From: Micrococcales bacterium 31B
Lineage (GTDB): Bacteria > Actinomycetota > Actinomycetes > Actinomycetales > Dermabacteraceae
Length of the DNA stretch: 42,168 bases
Direction of reading: 5' to 3'
Assembly: GCA_022803075.1 (NCBI GenBank)
Contig: JAFFTF010000011.1
Location: 54,577 to 96,744 of the forward strand
In this document: piece by piece, positions 23,230-30,323 of the stretch
Numbering within the stretch: the first letter of the stretch is position 1
Layout of the letters: every line of letters begins with the position of its first letter
Notes under the pieces: generated by a model
What the model was told of the DNA's origin: nothing
Seen by the model: the letters and a program-made list of their open reading frames with translations, nothing else
Database searches by the model: none
Position numbers and translations under genes: made by a program

Positions 23230-24969
23230 TTAGGGGCTGGGCTCCAGGGCCGACTCGTGGACCGCGCGTCCGCCCACGAGGGTCAGCACGACCCGCAGGT
23301 CACGCAGGGTTTCAATATTCTCGGCGGTGGGGTATTCCCCATCGAGGACGCACAGGTCGGCCAGGTAGCCGGGCAGCAGCCGGCCCTTGTCGGTGTCGGC
23401 GTGGTCTTGCCAGGCGGGTAGCGAGGTCATGGCGGCGAGCGCTTCGAGCGGGGTCAGCCGCTGCGGGTCGGCCGGGTCGCCCGGGGTGCTGGGCGTGTGG
23501 CGGCGCACGGCGGCGATGATGGTTTCGCGCCAGTCGGTCGAGGTCACGGGCGCGTCGGAGGCGATGTTGACGGGCACGCGCGCGTCGAGGCCTGCCTTGA
23601 GCGGCTGCAGAAACGCGAACCGTTCGGCGCCCATGAGGTCTCGCATGAGGTCTCCCGCGATCGAGCGCAGCAGCGGGTTGGTGCTGAGCCCGATGCCGTG
23701 CTCGCCCATGCGCTCAAGGGTCTCGGGCCCGCTGAACGCCCCGTGAATGAGGTAGTGGCGGCGGTCGGCGGCGGGCAGGCCGCTCAGGATCTCGACGCAG
23801 GCCTCGCTCGACGCGTCTCCTGTGGAGTGGATGCCCGCCTGCAGGCCGGCCGCGTCGATCAGGGTGAGCAGTTCGCGCAGTTCGGCGAGGCGCTCTTCGT
23901 CGGTTTCGCCCGCGACCACGAGGTGGCCGTGGGTGCATTCGGGGCCGTAGGGGTCGTGCATCCAGGCGGTGTTGCTGCGGGGTATGCCGTCGGAGAACAC
24001 CTTGACGCCCGCGATGCGCAGGCGCAGCGGGTCGATGCCGCGCTCACTGTAGGCGCGGTCGAGGCCCGAGGCGAGGCCCGCGCGCACGAGGTCGGCCGAG
24101 ATGCCGCCGGTGCCGGCGAACAGCATGAGCACGGTGATGCGGAGACTGAGTTCGTCGGCGGCGGCGAGGTCGCCGAGCAGTCGCAGCGCGCCTTCGCTGC
24201 AGGAGCCGTCGAACAGGCCGGGGCTGCCGGGGCCGAGCCCGGGTTCGGTGAGCGAGGTGATGCCCTGGGCATGCAGGTCGGCTTGAGCGCGCAGCAGCGC
24301 ATCGCGCAGGGTATCGCGTGGCACGTCGGGGAGGGCGCGGTTGATGAGGAGGGTCGCGGCGTCCTGCAGGAGGCCCGTGGGCGTGCCGTCGGCGTCGCGC
24401 CCGATGACTCCTCCGGCCGGGTCGGCGGTCGCCGCGGTGATGCCCGCGCGGTCGAGGGCGACGGCGTTGGCGATGAGCTGGTGGCCGGTCTGGTCGTAGG
24501 CGACCACGGGAATGTCGTCGCGGCAGTGGGCCAGGGCGGCCTCGCCCCCGGGGCCGAGGGTGACGGCGTCCCAGCCGTGGGCGCGCAGCCAGCCGTCGCT
24601 CGGCACGGGCGCCGCGGCCAGCAATGCGGCGACCTCGCCCCAGGTTGCCGCCTCGGCGGCGCCGACCTTGAGGTGGCCGTAGTTCGACATCGCGTGGCCC
24701 ACGAGGTGCAGGTGGCCGTCGTTGATGCCGGGCAGCACCGTGTGGCCGGGCAGCTCGACGATGCGCGTGTGCGGGCCCGCGGTGGCGAGCAGCTCGGCGC
24801 CGCCGAGGGCGCTGATGCGCTCCCCCGTGATGGCGAGCGTCGTGGGGGTTTCGCGCTGGTCGGGTTCGCCCGTGAGCACGGCGGCGGCCGTCAATATCAG
24901 GTCGGGGGTCTGGCCGGACGCGCGGTCGGCGGCCTGGGTGGCTTTGCCTGCGTTGGCAGGTGTGGACAT
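23230..24969 (-). CDS. Amidohydrolase, YtcJ-like (amidohydrolase_3)
   Basis: A 579-residue metal-dependent hydrolase. It shows the first metal site in INDGHLHLVGH, a lysine likely to be carbamylated in GVKVFSDGIPRSNTAW, histidines in IHSTGDASSE and LIHGAFSGPE, and the last metal/catalytic Asp in NIASDAPV. The C-terminal GRLLPGYLADLCVLDGEY is typical of the composite beta-sandwich domain. It lacks a signal peptide. These enzymes split amide or related bonds; specificity cannot be read here. It is the first gene of the minus-strand cluster, 77 bases before the binding lipoprotein, and its start lies just inside the putative operator shared with TetR. Confidence 0.9.
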   Translation of the reverse strand: MSTPANAGKATQAADRASGQTPDLILTAAAVLTGEPDQRETPTTLAITGERISALGGAELLATAGPHTRIVELPGHTVLPGINDGHLHLVGHAMSNYGHLKVGAAEAATWGEVAALLAAAPVPSDGWLRAHGWDAVTLGPGGEAALAHCRDDIPVVAYDQTGHQLIANAVALDRAGITAATADPAGGVIGRDADGTPTGLLQDAATLLINRALPDVPRDTLRDALLRAQADLHAQGITSLTEPGLGPGSPGLFDGSCSEGALRLLGDLAAADELSLRITVLMLFAGTGGISADLVRAGLASGLDRAYSERGIDPLRLRIAGVKVFSDGIPRSNTAWMHDPYGPECTHGHLVVAGETDEERLAELRELLTLIDAAGLQAGIHSTGDASSEACVEILSGLPAADRRHYLIHGAFSGPETLERMGEHGIGLSTNPLLRSIAGDLMRDLMGAERFAFLQPLKAGLDARVPVNIASDAPVTSTDWRETIIAAVRRHTPSTPGDPADPQRLTPLEALAAMTSLPAWQDHADTDKGRLLPGYLADLCVLDGEYPTAENIETLRDLRVVLTLVGGRAVHESALEPSP

Positions 24970-25006
24970 GTGATCACCTCATCGTCATCGAAACGTCTGC
25001 GATGAA

Positions 25007-25048
25007 GTATGTCATACGTCTTGGTCACTTGACTAGGTCACGTGACTA
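25007..25048. promoter_or_regulatory. Putative operator array between amidohydrolase and TetR genes
   Basis: Two adjacent 13-bp direct repeats, GGTCACTTGACTA (25023-25035) and GGTCACGTGACTA (25036-25048), each contain a near-palindromic GTCA-N2-TGAC core; the second (GTCACGTGAC) is perfect. Next to them lies GTATG-T-CATAC (25007-25017). The position between divergent genes fits binding of TetR dimers that control both directions. Confidence 0.55.
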
Positions 25049-25144
25049 AGAAGTTTTTTCGTGACACACTGGGAGCACCTATCTGCACGCCGCACTACGT
25101 TTTTGGGCGAGTCGAAAGCCGACCCGGCCCCCGAAAGGACCAGC

Positions 25145-25759
25145 ATGGCCCGCATCTCCGCCGAGGAACGCCGCGTAGATTTCGTACGCGCCGCCGCCAC
25201 CGTGATCGCCACCCAGGGCGTCGCCTCCGCCACGACGCGCCGCATCGCCGAGGCCGCCAACGCACCGCTGGCGACCCTGCACTACTGCTTTCGCAATAAA
25301 GAAGAGCTCATGGCCGAGGTCTACAACTACCTCAGCCGCGACTATGCCCAGGCGCTGCCGCCCGTGCCGACCACCGCCCGCGGCATTCGCGGCATTATCG
25401 AGGCGCACGCCGAGCGCGTGTGGGCCCGCATGCTCGCGAACCCACACGAGCAGGTGACCACCTTTGAACTGCTGCTGCGCCGGTTTCGGGTCGACGGCGA
25501 GGGCGAGGCCCAGGCCCTCGAGGTGAATCGCACGATGTACGAGGGGTGGAGCCGCTCGACCCATGACCTGTTCCGCGACGCCGCGATCGACGCGGGCGAG
25601 GCGGTGCCGATCAACCTCAAAGAGATCACCAGGCTGTTTATCGCGGGCGTCGACGGCATCAGCATGCAGCACCTGGCCGACCCCGACGAGGAGCGCGCCG
25701 CAGGCCTCGTGCGGCTGCTGGTTCGCGGGCTGATCGCCTCGCTCGACTACGAGGCGTAG
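25145..25759 (+). CDS. TetR-family regulator of the amidohydrolase/transport/sulfatase cluster
   Basis: A 204-residue protein from the ATG at 25145, supported by AAAGGA; the longer frame from 25061 is unlikely because it would run over the operator. The DNA-binding domain is clear: ATVIATQGVASATTRRIAEA, ANAPLATLHYCFRNKEELMA with the Y-x-F-x-x-K-E-E-L end. The C-terminal domain (TRLFIAGVDGISMQHLADPD) resembles ligand-binding TetR_C domains. Being divergent from the amidohydrolase with a tandem palindrome between them, it most likely represses that operon until a pathway compound is present. Confidence 0.9.
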   Translation: MARISAEERRVDFVRAAATVIATQGVASATTRRIAEAANAPLATLHYCFRNKEELMAEVYNYLSRDYAQALPPVPTTARGIRGIIEAHAERVWARMLANPHEQVTTFELLLRRFRVDGEGEAQALEVNRTMYEGWSRSTHDLFRDAAIDAGEAVPINLKEITRLFIAGVDGISMQHLADPDEERAAGLVRLLVRGLIASLDYEA

Positions 25760-25782
25760 CGAACGGGGCGGGGGTGTTTAGC

Positions 25783-25806
25783 GCGCGGGCGCGCGGGCGC
25801 GCGGGC
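25783..25806. repeat. 8-bp GC repeat, three copies
   Basis: GCGCGGGC is repeated three times without change, followed by GCCCGG, which can pair with the last unit (CGGGCGCCCG). It sits 24 bases after the TetR stop and might act as a weak terminator hairpin. Confidence 0.6.
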
Positions 25807-25878
25807 GCCCGGTAGACCGCGCAATCACCCTGAGTCACAGTAAATGACGTTGGGTTACGAAAAGGCTATGATGGAGCA

Positions 25879-25953
25879 ATGCTCCTTGCCTCGGCGCAGC
25901 CCCCGCCGCCGCCACCCCGCCGACTAGGACGCCCAGCCCGTCGTTTTGCCTAG
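25879..25953 (+). CDS. Possible leaderless polyproline leader peptide (24 codons)
   Basis: A short frame, MLLASAQPPPPPPRRLGRPA and four more residues, ends at a TAG (25951-25953) 16 bases before the next gene. A TATGAT -10 box at 25867-25872 places the expected transcription start exactly at its ATG, so it would be translated without a leader. Six consecutive prolines would stall ribosomes unless EF-P is active, which could couple translation of the peptide to the downstream gene. No -35 box or attenuator hairpin is evident. It may also be chance. Confidence 0.35.
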   Translation: MLLASAQPPPPPPRRLGRPARRFA

Positions 25954-25969
25954 AAAGTGTGACGCCGCC

Positions 25970-27370
25970 ATGCGAATGGCGCGTCGGGACCTGAGCATCA
26001 TGAGATTTCGTCCACTGAAGCGCCTGCGCGCAGCCACAGCGGGCCTCTGTGTGGCTGCACTCGCAGCCACGTTTACAGCGGGCTCTACCGCATGGGCTTT
26101 CTTCACCGATCGCGCCGTCGTGACGGCGGCAGCAAAAACGGAATCGGTGTCCCTTTACCAGAACAACCTGGCCATCTCCATCCAAGCCCCGCTCACGAAC
26201 GAAAAGCTCACCACGACGGGTTGGTTTCAGGTGGTGAACTCCAGCAGCGCTGCGTTTCCCATGACGGTCAAGCTCACCGGCACCGACAGCGTTGCGACAG
26301 CCTTCACGGTGACCGCCTGGCCCATCACCAACACGGCTGCCTGCACCGATCAGGCCACCGTCGGCCCCGGCGCCGTCACGGGAACCCTCAACAACCTGAC
26401 CCTAGCAAATCGGCTCCCCACCGCCGCGGGCGCCAGCAACTACTTCTGCGTGCGCTACACCGTGCCCGAGCGCCAACTGGTCGCCAGCCCCCAGGGCAAT
26501 ACCGTCACTCCGGGAATCCGAGCAGACTTTGCCCTCGAAGACACCGGTTGGAGCGGAGTCAGCGGCCAACGTGCTGCCCTCTTCAGCACATCGGGCATCT
26601 ACCCGGGCGACACCACCACCTTCAAGCCCAACCTCAGCTCGAACTACAACCTCGTCTCGCTCGGTAGTTCGTGTCTTGCCCCATCGGGAGCCAGCACCTC
26701 CACGACGGTAGGAACCGCCCTGATCACTCTCAATTGCCTTACGAGCCCCCGCCAGGGCTGGGCGTTCGTTCCCGTGAACCCCGCCGACCCGTCCTTGTTC
26801 ACCCTGCGGCTGCATCAAAATATCCTCAGGACCGTCGCCCAATGGCCCAACGGCACTCTAGCGCTCGGCGAACTTAATCCCTCCGACCCCTGGCAGCAGT
26901 GGCGGCTGCAGATCCTCCCCGACGGCCGGCGCCTCCTCGTCAACCAAGCCTCGGGCAAGTGCCTGGGGCTGACCACCGTTGTGGCGACCCCACTCTATGC
27001 CACCACCTGCACAAACGTGGCGAGTACCGGAGTGGGCCTGTACCGCGTTCCCCTTGCCGTCACCTATCAGCCAGGCACATCGACGTCACCGTTGATCGGG
27101 ATCATCTTGCCTGGTGGCGCCGCCGTCGCAAATAGCATCTCCATTCAGCACAACGTGGCAGGCACGTGGATAGACGTGCCCTCGTGGCAAGACGGCTTCC
27201 GGCGACGATTCGATGCCTCTGGTTTCACCGCGGGCAATCACGAAATTAGAATCCTCAACGGCCTCAACCAGGTCGTCGACCAGGGCACGATGGATGTGGT
27301 TCCGACAACCCCGCTCCTGGGGGGCGGCAGTATTACGGGCGTCGCCCGGTTCGACCCGCCTTACGCCTGA
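25970..27370 (+). CDS. Exported protein with TasA/camelysin-like N-terminus and trefoil-lectin-like region
   Basis: A 466-residue product if started at the ATG at 25970; an ATG at 26000 gives a cleaner signal peptide (MRFRPLKRLRAATAGLCVAA), and neither has a strong ribosome site. The signal ends near AGSTAWA and continues AFFTDRAVVTAAAKTESVSL, like the start of TasA/camelysin proteins processed by the SipW-type signal peptidase. A Ser/Thr/Asn-rich beta region follows. Around residues 240-350 lies GWAFVPVNP, WQQWRLQILPDGRRLLVNQA and SGKCLGL, reminiscent of ricin-type beta-trefoil repeats. The last part is another beta domain. No SipW gene is nearby. It is probably a secreted cell-surface or carbohydrate-binding protein; function unknown. 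Confidence 0.7.
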   Translation: MRMARRDLSIMRFRPLKRLRAATAGLCVAALAATFTAGSTAWAFFTDRAVVTAAAKTESVSLYQNNLAISIQAPLTNEKLTTTGWFQVVNSSSAAFPMTVKLTGTDSVATAFTVTAWPITNTAACTDQATVGPGAVTGTLNNLTLANRLPTAAGASNYFCVRYTVPERQLVASPQGNTVTPGIRADFALEDTGWSGVSGQRAALFSTSGIYPGDTTTFKPNLSSNYNLVSLGSSCLAPSGASTSTTVGTALITLNCLTSPRQGWAFVPVNPADPSLFTLRLHQNILRTVAQWPNGTLALGELNPSDPWQQWRLQILPDGRRLLVNQASGKCLGLTTVVATPLYATTCTNVASTGVGLYRVPLAVTYQPGTSTSPLIGIILPGGAAVANSISIQHNVAGTWIDVPSWQDGFRRRFDASGFTAGNHEIRILNGLNQVVDQGTMDVVPTTPLLGGGSITGVARFDPPYA

Positions 27371-27402
27371 GGCCCAACCCGGCGGACGGGGAGACCCTCG
27401 TC

Positions 27403-28407
27403 CTACACGCTGCGTATGAATCCGGCGGCCTGACGCACCGCCGCGAGGGCGATCGCCGACTCGCCGGGCCGCCGCCAAAACCCATGCAGCGTGCCCGCGT
27501 ACTGCACGCACACCACCTCGACCTGCGCGCTCGCCATGGTCGCCGCGAGCCGCTCCCCCGACACCGCGAGCGGGTCGCACGCGGCGGTCACGATCAGGGC
27601 ACGAGGCTGCCCCGCAAATGAGCCCTTCCAGGGGTTCAGGGCCGGCTCCGACTGGCGGAGTTCGTCGTCGGGGCAGTACTGCCGCCCGTACCAGAGCACA
27701 GACTCCTCGGTGAGGGCAAACCGCGCCCCCAGTTCGCGCTGTTCCGCGGTAAATGCCTCGGCGACCCCCGGGTACACGAGCACCTGGGCTGCCAGCTCGC
27801 CCGCCAGCGCCGCGTCGTACTGCAGCGCCCCCGCGATGAGGCTCGCCCCCGCCGAATCACCCAGGGCGATCAACTGCGTGCCATCGTCCACCTCGAACCG
27901 CTCGTGCGTCTCATCGGTCAGCAACCAACTCACGGGCCCACCGACTATCCCCACGCTGCCCGCGAGGCGTTCCGCTACCAACCCAACCCCCTGGGCGTCC
28001 GCTACCGCCCGCACGACCGCAATGAACTGCTCAATCTGCCGGGGGTAGCGCGCCTCGGGCGCCAGGTCGTAATCGATGGCAAGCACGGGCGCTCCGGCGA
28101 GCGCGGCGAGGGCATGACACACGGCGTCGTGAGAGTCGATACCGCCCTCGACGAAGCCCCCACCGTGCGCGTGTATGACGATCCGCTCGCCTGCGCGAGA
28201 CTGGGGCTCGTACCAGCGGCAGCGCACCCCGGCAATGAGGACGTCTGCGTGACCCGCGATGTCCAGCCCCTCGACGCGACGGGGCGCGGTCTCCTGCACG
28301 CCGCGCCTCGACGCTTGCAGGTCAAACCGGGGGTCGCCGGGCAAGGGAAGCCCCTCGAGCTCGGCTAGAATCCGCTGCCCCTCGGGGAACAGCTCGGGCA
28401 CATTCAT
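27403..28407 (-). CDS. Alpha/beta hydrolase, HSL (GDSAG) family esterase
   Basis: A 334-residue hydrolase of the hormone-sensitive-lipase-like group. The oxyanion hole HAHGGGFVEGG, the nucleophile elbow ALGDSAGASL, the acid in TAACDPLAVSG and the histidine in YAGTLHGFWR are all in the usual order. Between the oxyanion motif and the elbow is an extra stretch (LAGSVGIVGGPVSWLLTDET) compared with shorter members. It lacks a signal peptide, so it cleaves an ester or lactone in the cytoplasm. It is the last gene of the long minus-strand run and its start overlaps the hydratase stop (ATGA). The substrate is probably an ester or thioester intermediate of the same pathway. Confidence 0.9.
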   Translation of the reverse strand: MNVPELFPEGQRILAELEGLPLPGDPRFDLQASRRGVQETAPRRVEGLDIAGHADVLIAGVRCRWYEPQSRAGERIVIHAHGGGFVEGGIDSHDAVCHALAALAGAPVLAIDYDLAPEARYPRQIEQFIAVVRAVADAQGVGLVAERLAGSVGIVGGPVSWLLTDETHERFEVDDGTQLIALGDSAGASLIAGALQYDAALAGELAAQVLVYPGVAEAFTAEQRELGARFALTEESVLWYGRQYCPDDELRQSEPALNPWKGSFAGQPRALIVTAACDPLAVSGERLAATMASAQVEVVCVQYAGTLHGFWRRPGESAIALAAVRQAAGFIRSV

Positions 28408-29123
28408 GGGTTGGCCTGGTTCAGCATGGCGTAAGCGTATCGTTCCAGCAGCAGATTCGCCGCGTGTGGCGATTGAACGGCAACGTCAAGAATCTGACAG
28501 GCCGCGGACGCCGCGAGGGCGGGCTGGTCGGCCACCGTAAAGGCCAGCCGGTGTGCCGCTTCGAGCACACCGCCCGGCTCCACCACCTGCGCGAGCAGCC
28601 CCCAGTCGAGGGCACGGGCCGCGGGTAGCCGCTCTCCGGTGAGCGCGAGGTACTTCGCGCGGCCCAGGCCAATGTGCCGCGCGATGCGAGCGAGGCCACC
28701 CGACGACGGCACGATGCCAATGCCCACCTCGGGCAGCGCAAACACTGCCGTCTCGTCGGCGACCCGCAGGTCGCAGGCGAGCGCCAGTTCGAAGCCCGCC
28801 CCGAAACAATACCCATGCACGGCCGCGATGGTGATCGCATCGAGGCCTGCGATCGCCTCGTACAGCCTGCCCGATAGTTGGTAGTAACGCATGATGTCGG
28901 CCGGTCCGAACTCGGCGATCTCGCCCACGTCCGCGCCCGCCGAAAAGGCCCGCTCCCCCGCCCCCGCGAACACGATAACGCGGGCGTCGGCAACCGGCCC
29001 GGCTGCCAGGGCGTCCAGAATGGACTGCTCCAGCGCCGTGGAGAGAGCGTTCAGCTTCTCGGGGCGATTCAGGGTCAGCGTCGCGACGCCACCTTGTATT
29101 GTCGTTTGCAAGAGGTCAGTCAC
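28404..29123 (-). CDS. Enoyl-CoA hydratase/isomerase family protein
   Basis: A 239-residue crotonase-fold enzyme. It shows the CoA-binding NRPEKLNALS, the oxyanion-hole segment FSAGADVGEI, the second oxyanion glycine and first catalytic Glu in HGYCFGAGFELALACD, and the second Glu in ALPEVGIGIVPSSGG. Both glutamates of true hydratases are therefore present. Starts with a GTG that overlaps the acyl-CoA dehydrogenase stop. With the neighbouring dehydrogenase and synthetase it forms a beta-oxidation-like set for a CoA-activated acid. The exact acyl chain is unknown. Confidence 0.92.
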   Translation of the reverse strand: MTDLLQTTIQGGVATLTLNRPEKLNALSTALEQSILDALAAGPVADARVIVFAGAGERAFSAGADVGEIAEFGPADIMRYYQLSGRLYEAIAGLDAITIAAVHGYCFGAGFELALACDLRVADETAVFALPEVGIGIVPSSGGLARIARHIGLGRAKYLALTGERLPAARALDWGLLAQVVEPGGVLEAAHRLAFTVADQPALAASAACQILDVAVQSPHAANLLLERYAYAMLNQANP

Positions 29124-30286
29124 TGCGCCCCCGGGTAGTCGAGCATGCCGTCAATTCCACGCTTCATGATCTCATTACCGATGATGAGCTTTTGAATCTC
29201 GCTCGTGCCCTCCCAGATGCGATCTACGCGCAGTTCGCGCCACAGGCGCTCCACGGGGTTCTCCCGCATGTAACCCTTGCCGCCGAAGATCTGCAGGGCG
29301 CGGTCGACGCAGCGATTGGACGCCTCGCTGGTGGAGAGCTTGCAGACAGCCGCCTTGGCATGCAGCGTCTTGCGGTCGACGCCTTGGTCCGCCTCCCAGG
29401 CGATCTGGTACACGAGGTTGCGGTTCGCGACGATCTCGCACACGTTGGTCGCGAGCATGTCTTGAATCATTTGGAACGACGCGAGCGGGGCGCCGAACTG
29501 CTGGCGATTACGGGCGTGTTCGGCGGCGAGGCGGGTAGCCCGCGCGGCCGCGCCGATCGTACGCGCGCCGATCATGAGGCGCTCCTCCACGAACCAGTCG
29601 CGGATCAGGTCGTAGCCCTGCCCGATCTCGCCGAGGCGGTGCTCGTCGCTCACGCGCACGTCTTCGTAGATGAACTCGGGGTGTTCATACACGAACGTGT
29701 GCGTGTAGCGCGGGGTGCGCTTGACGCTGACGCCCGGGGTGTCGGTGTCGATGATGAACGTCGTGTACTGACCGTCAACGCTCGCGAGCACGATCTGAAA
29801 ATCGGCCGCGTCGCCGACGGTGACAAACCACTTTTCGCCGTTGATGATCCAGTCGTCGCCGTCGCGCACGGCGGTGGTGCGAATATTTTGCGGGTCAGAG
29901 CCGGCCTCGGGTTCAGTCACCGCGACGGCGTCGCGACGTTCGCCGCGAATCTCGGGCAGCAGCCAGCGCTCAGCCTGCGCGGGGGTGCAGGCACGCAGGG
30001 CGTTGGCGGGGCGCCACATGACGTCCCACAGGGCTCCCGTCAGTTCTCCGAGTTCCTCCTGCATGATGGCCTGTTCTAGCACGCTGAGACCCGCGCCGCC
30101 GAGCTCGGCGGGCATATTGATGGCCTGAAACCTGTGGTCGAGCACCGCCTGGCGAATCTCGGCGTGCATCTCGGGCGTGAGCCCGTTGTTCTCTTCGCAA
30201 TAGTCCTCGTACTGCATGATGACGTTCTTCAGGCTCGCGGCCCGCGCCTTAATCTCGAGCTGTGCGGGCGTGTAGGTGAAGTCCAT
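29120..30286 (-). CDS. Acyl-CoA dehydrogenase
   Basis: A 388-residue FAD enzyme introducing an alpha-beta double bond into an acyl-CoA. I take the ATG at 30286, preceded by AGGAAA, giving MDFTYTPAQLEIKARAASLK; the longer frame to 30424 is noncoding. Family signatures are AVTEPEAGSDPQNIRTTAV, GDDWIINGEKWFVT, and the C-terminal RALQIFGGKGYMRENPVERL with IWEGTSEIQKLIIGNEI, where the Glu of the E-G-T-S motif is near the active site. It follows the ADP-forming synthetase by 37 bases and overlaps the hydratase by 4. Electrons would pass to ETF, which is not encoded here. Confidence 0.94.
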   Translation of the reverse strand: MDFTYTPAQLEIKARAASLKNVIMQYEDYCEENNGLTPEMHAEIRQAVLDHRFQAINMPAELGGAGLSVLEQAIMQEELGELTGALWDVMWRPANALRACTPAQAERWLLPEIRGERRDAVAVTEPEAGSDPQNIRTTAVRDGDDWIINGEKWFVTVGDAADFQIVLASVDGQYTTFIIDTDTPGVSVKRTPRYTHTFVYEHPEFIYEDVRVSDEHRLGEIGQGYDLIRDWFVEERLMIGARTIGAAARATRLAAEHARNRQQFGAPLASFQMIQDMLATNVCEIVANRNLVYQIAWEADQGVDRKTLHAKAAVCKLSTSEASNRCVDRALQIFGGKGYMRENPVERLWRELRVDRIWEGTSEIQKLIIGNEIMKRGIDGMLDYPGAQ

Positions 30287-30323
30287 GGGGGTTTCCTGTT
30301 CTTGTCGTGCTTGTCTTGGGGGT

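Noticed and set aside
25783-25806. GCGCGGGC repeats as the start of a CRISPR array
   Set aside because: Units are 8 bp without spacers. No CRISPR repeat-spacer pattern occurs anywhere in the window.
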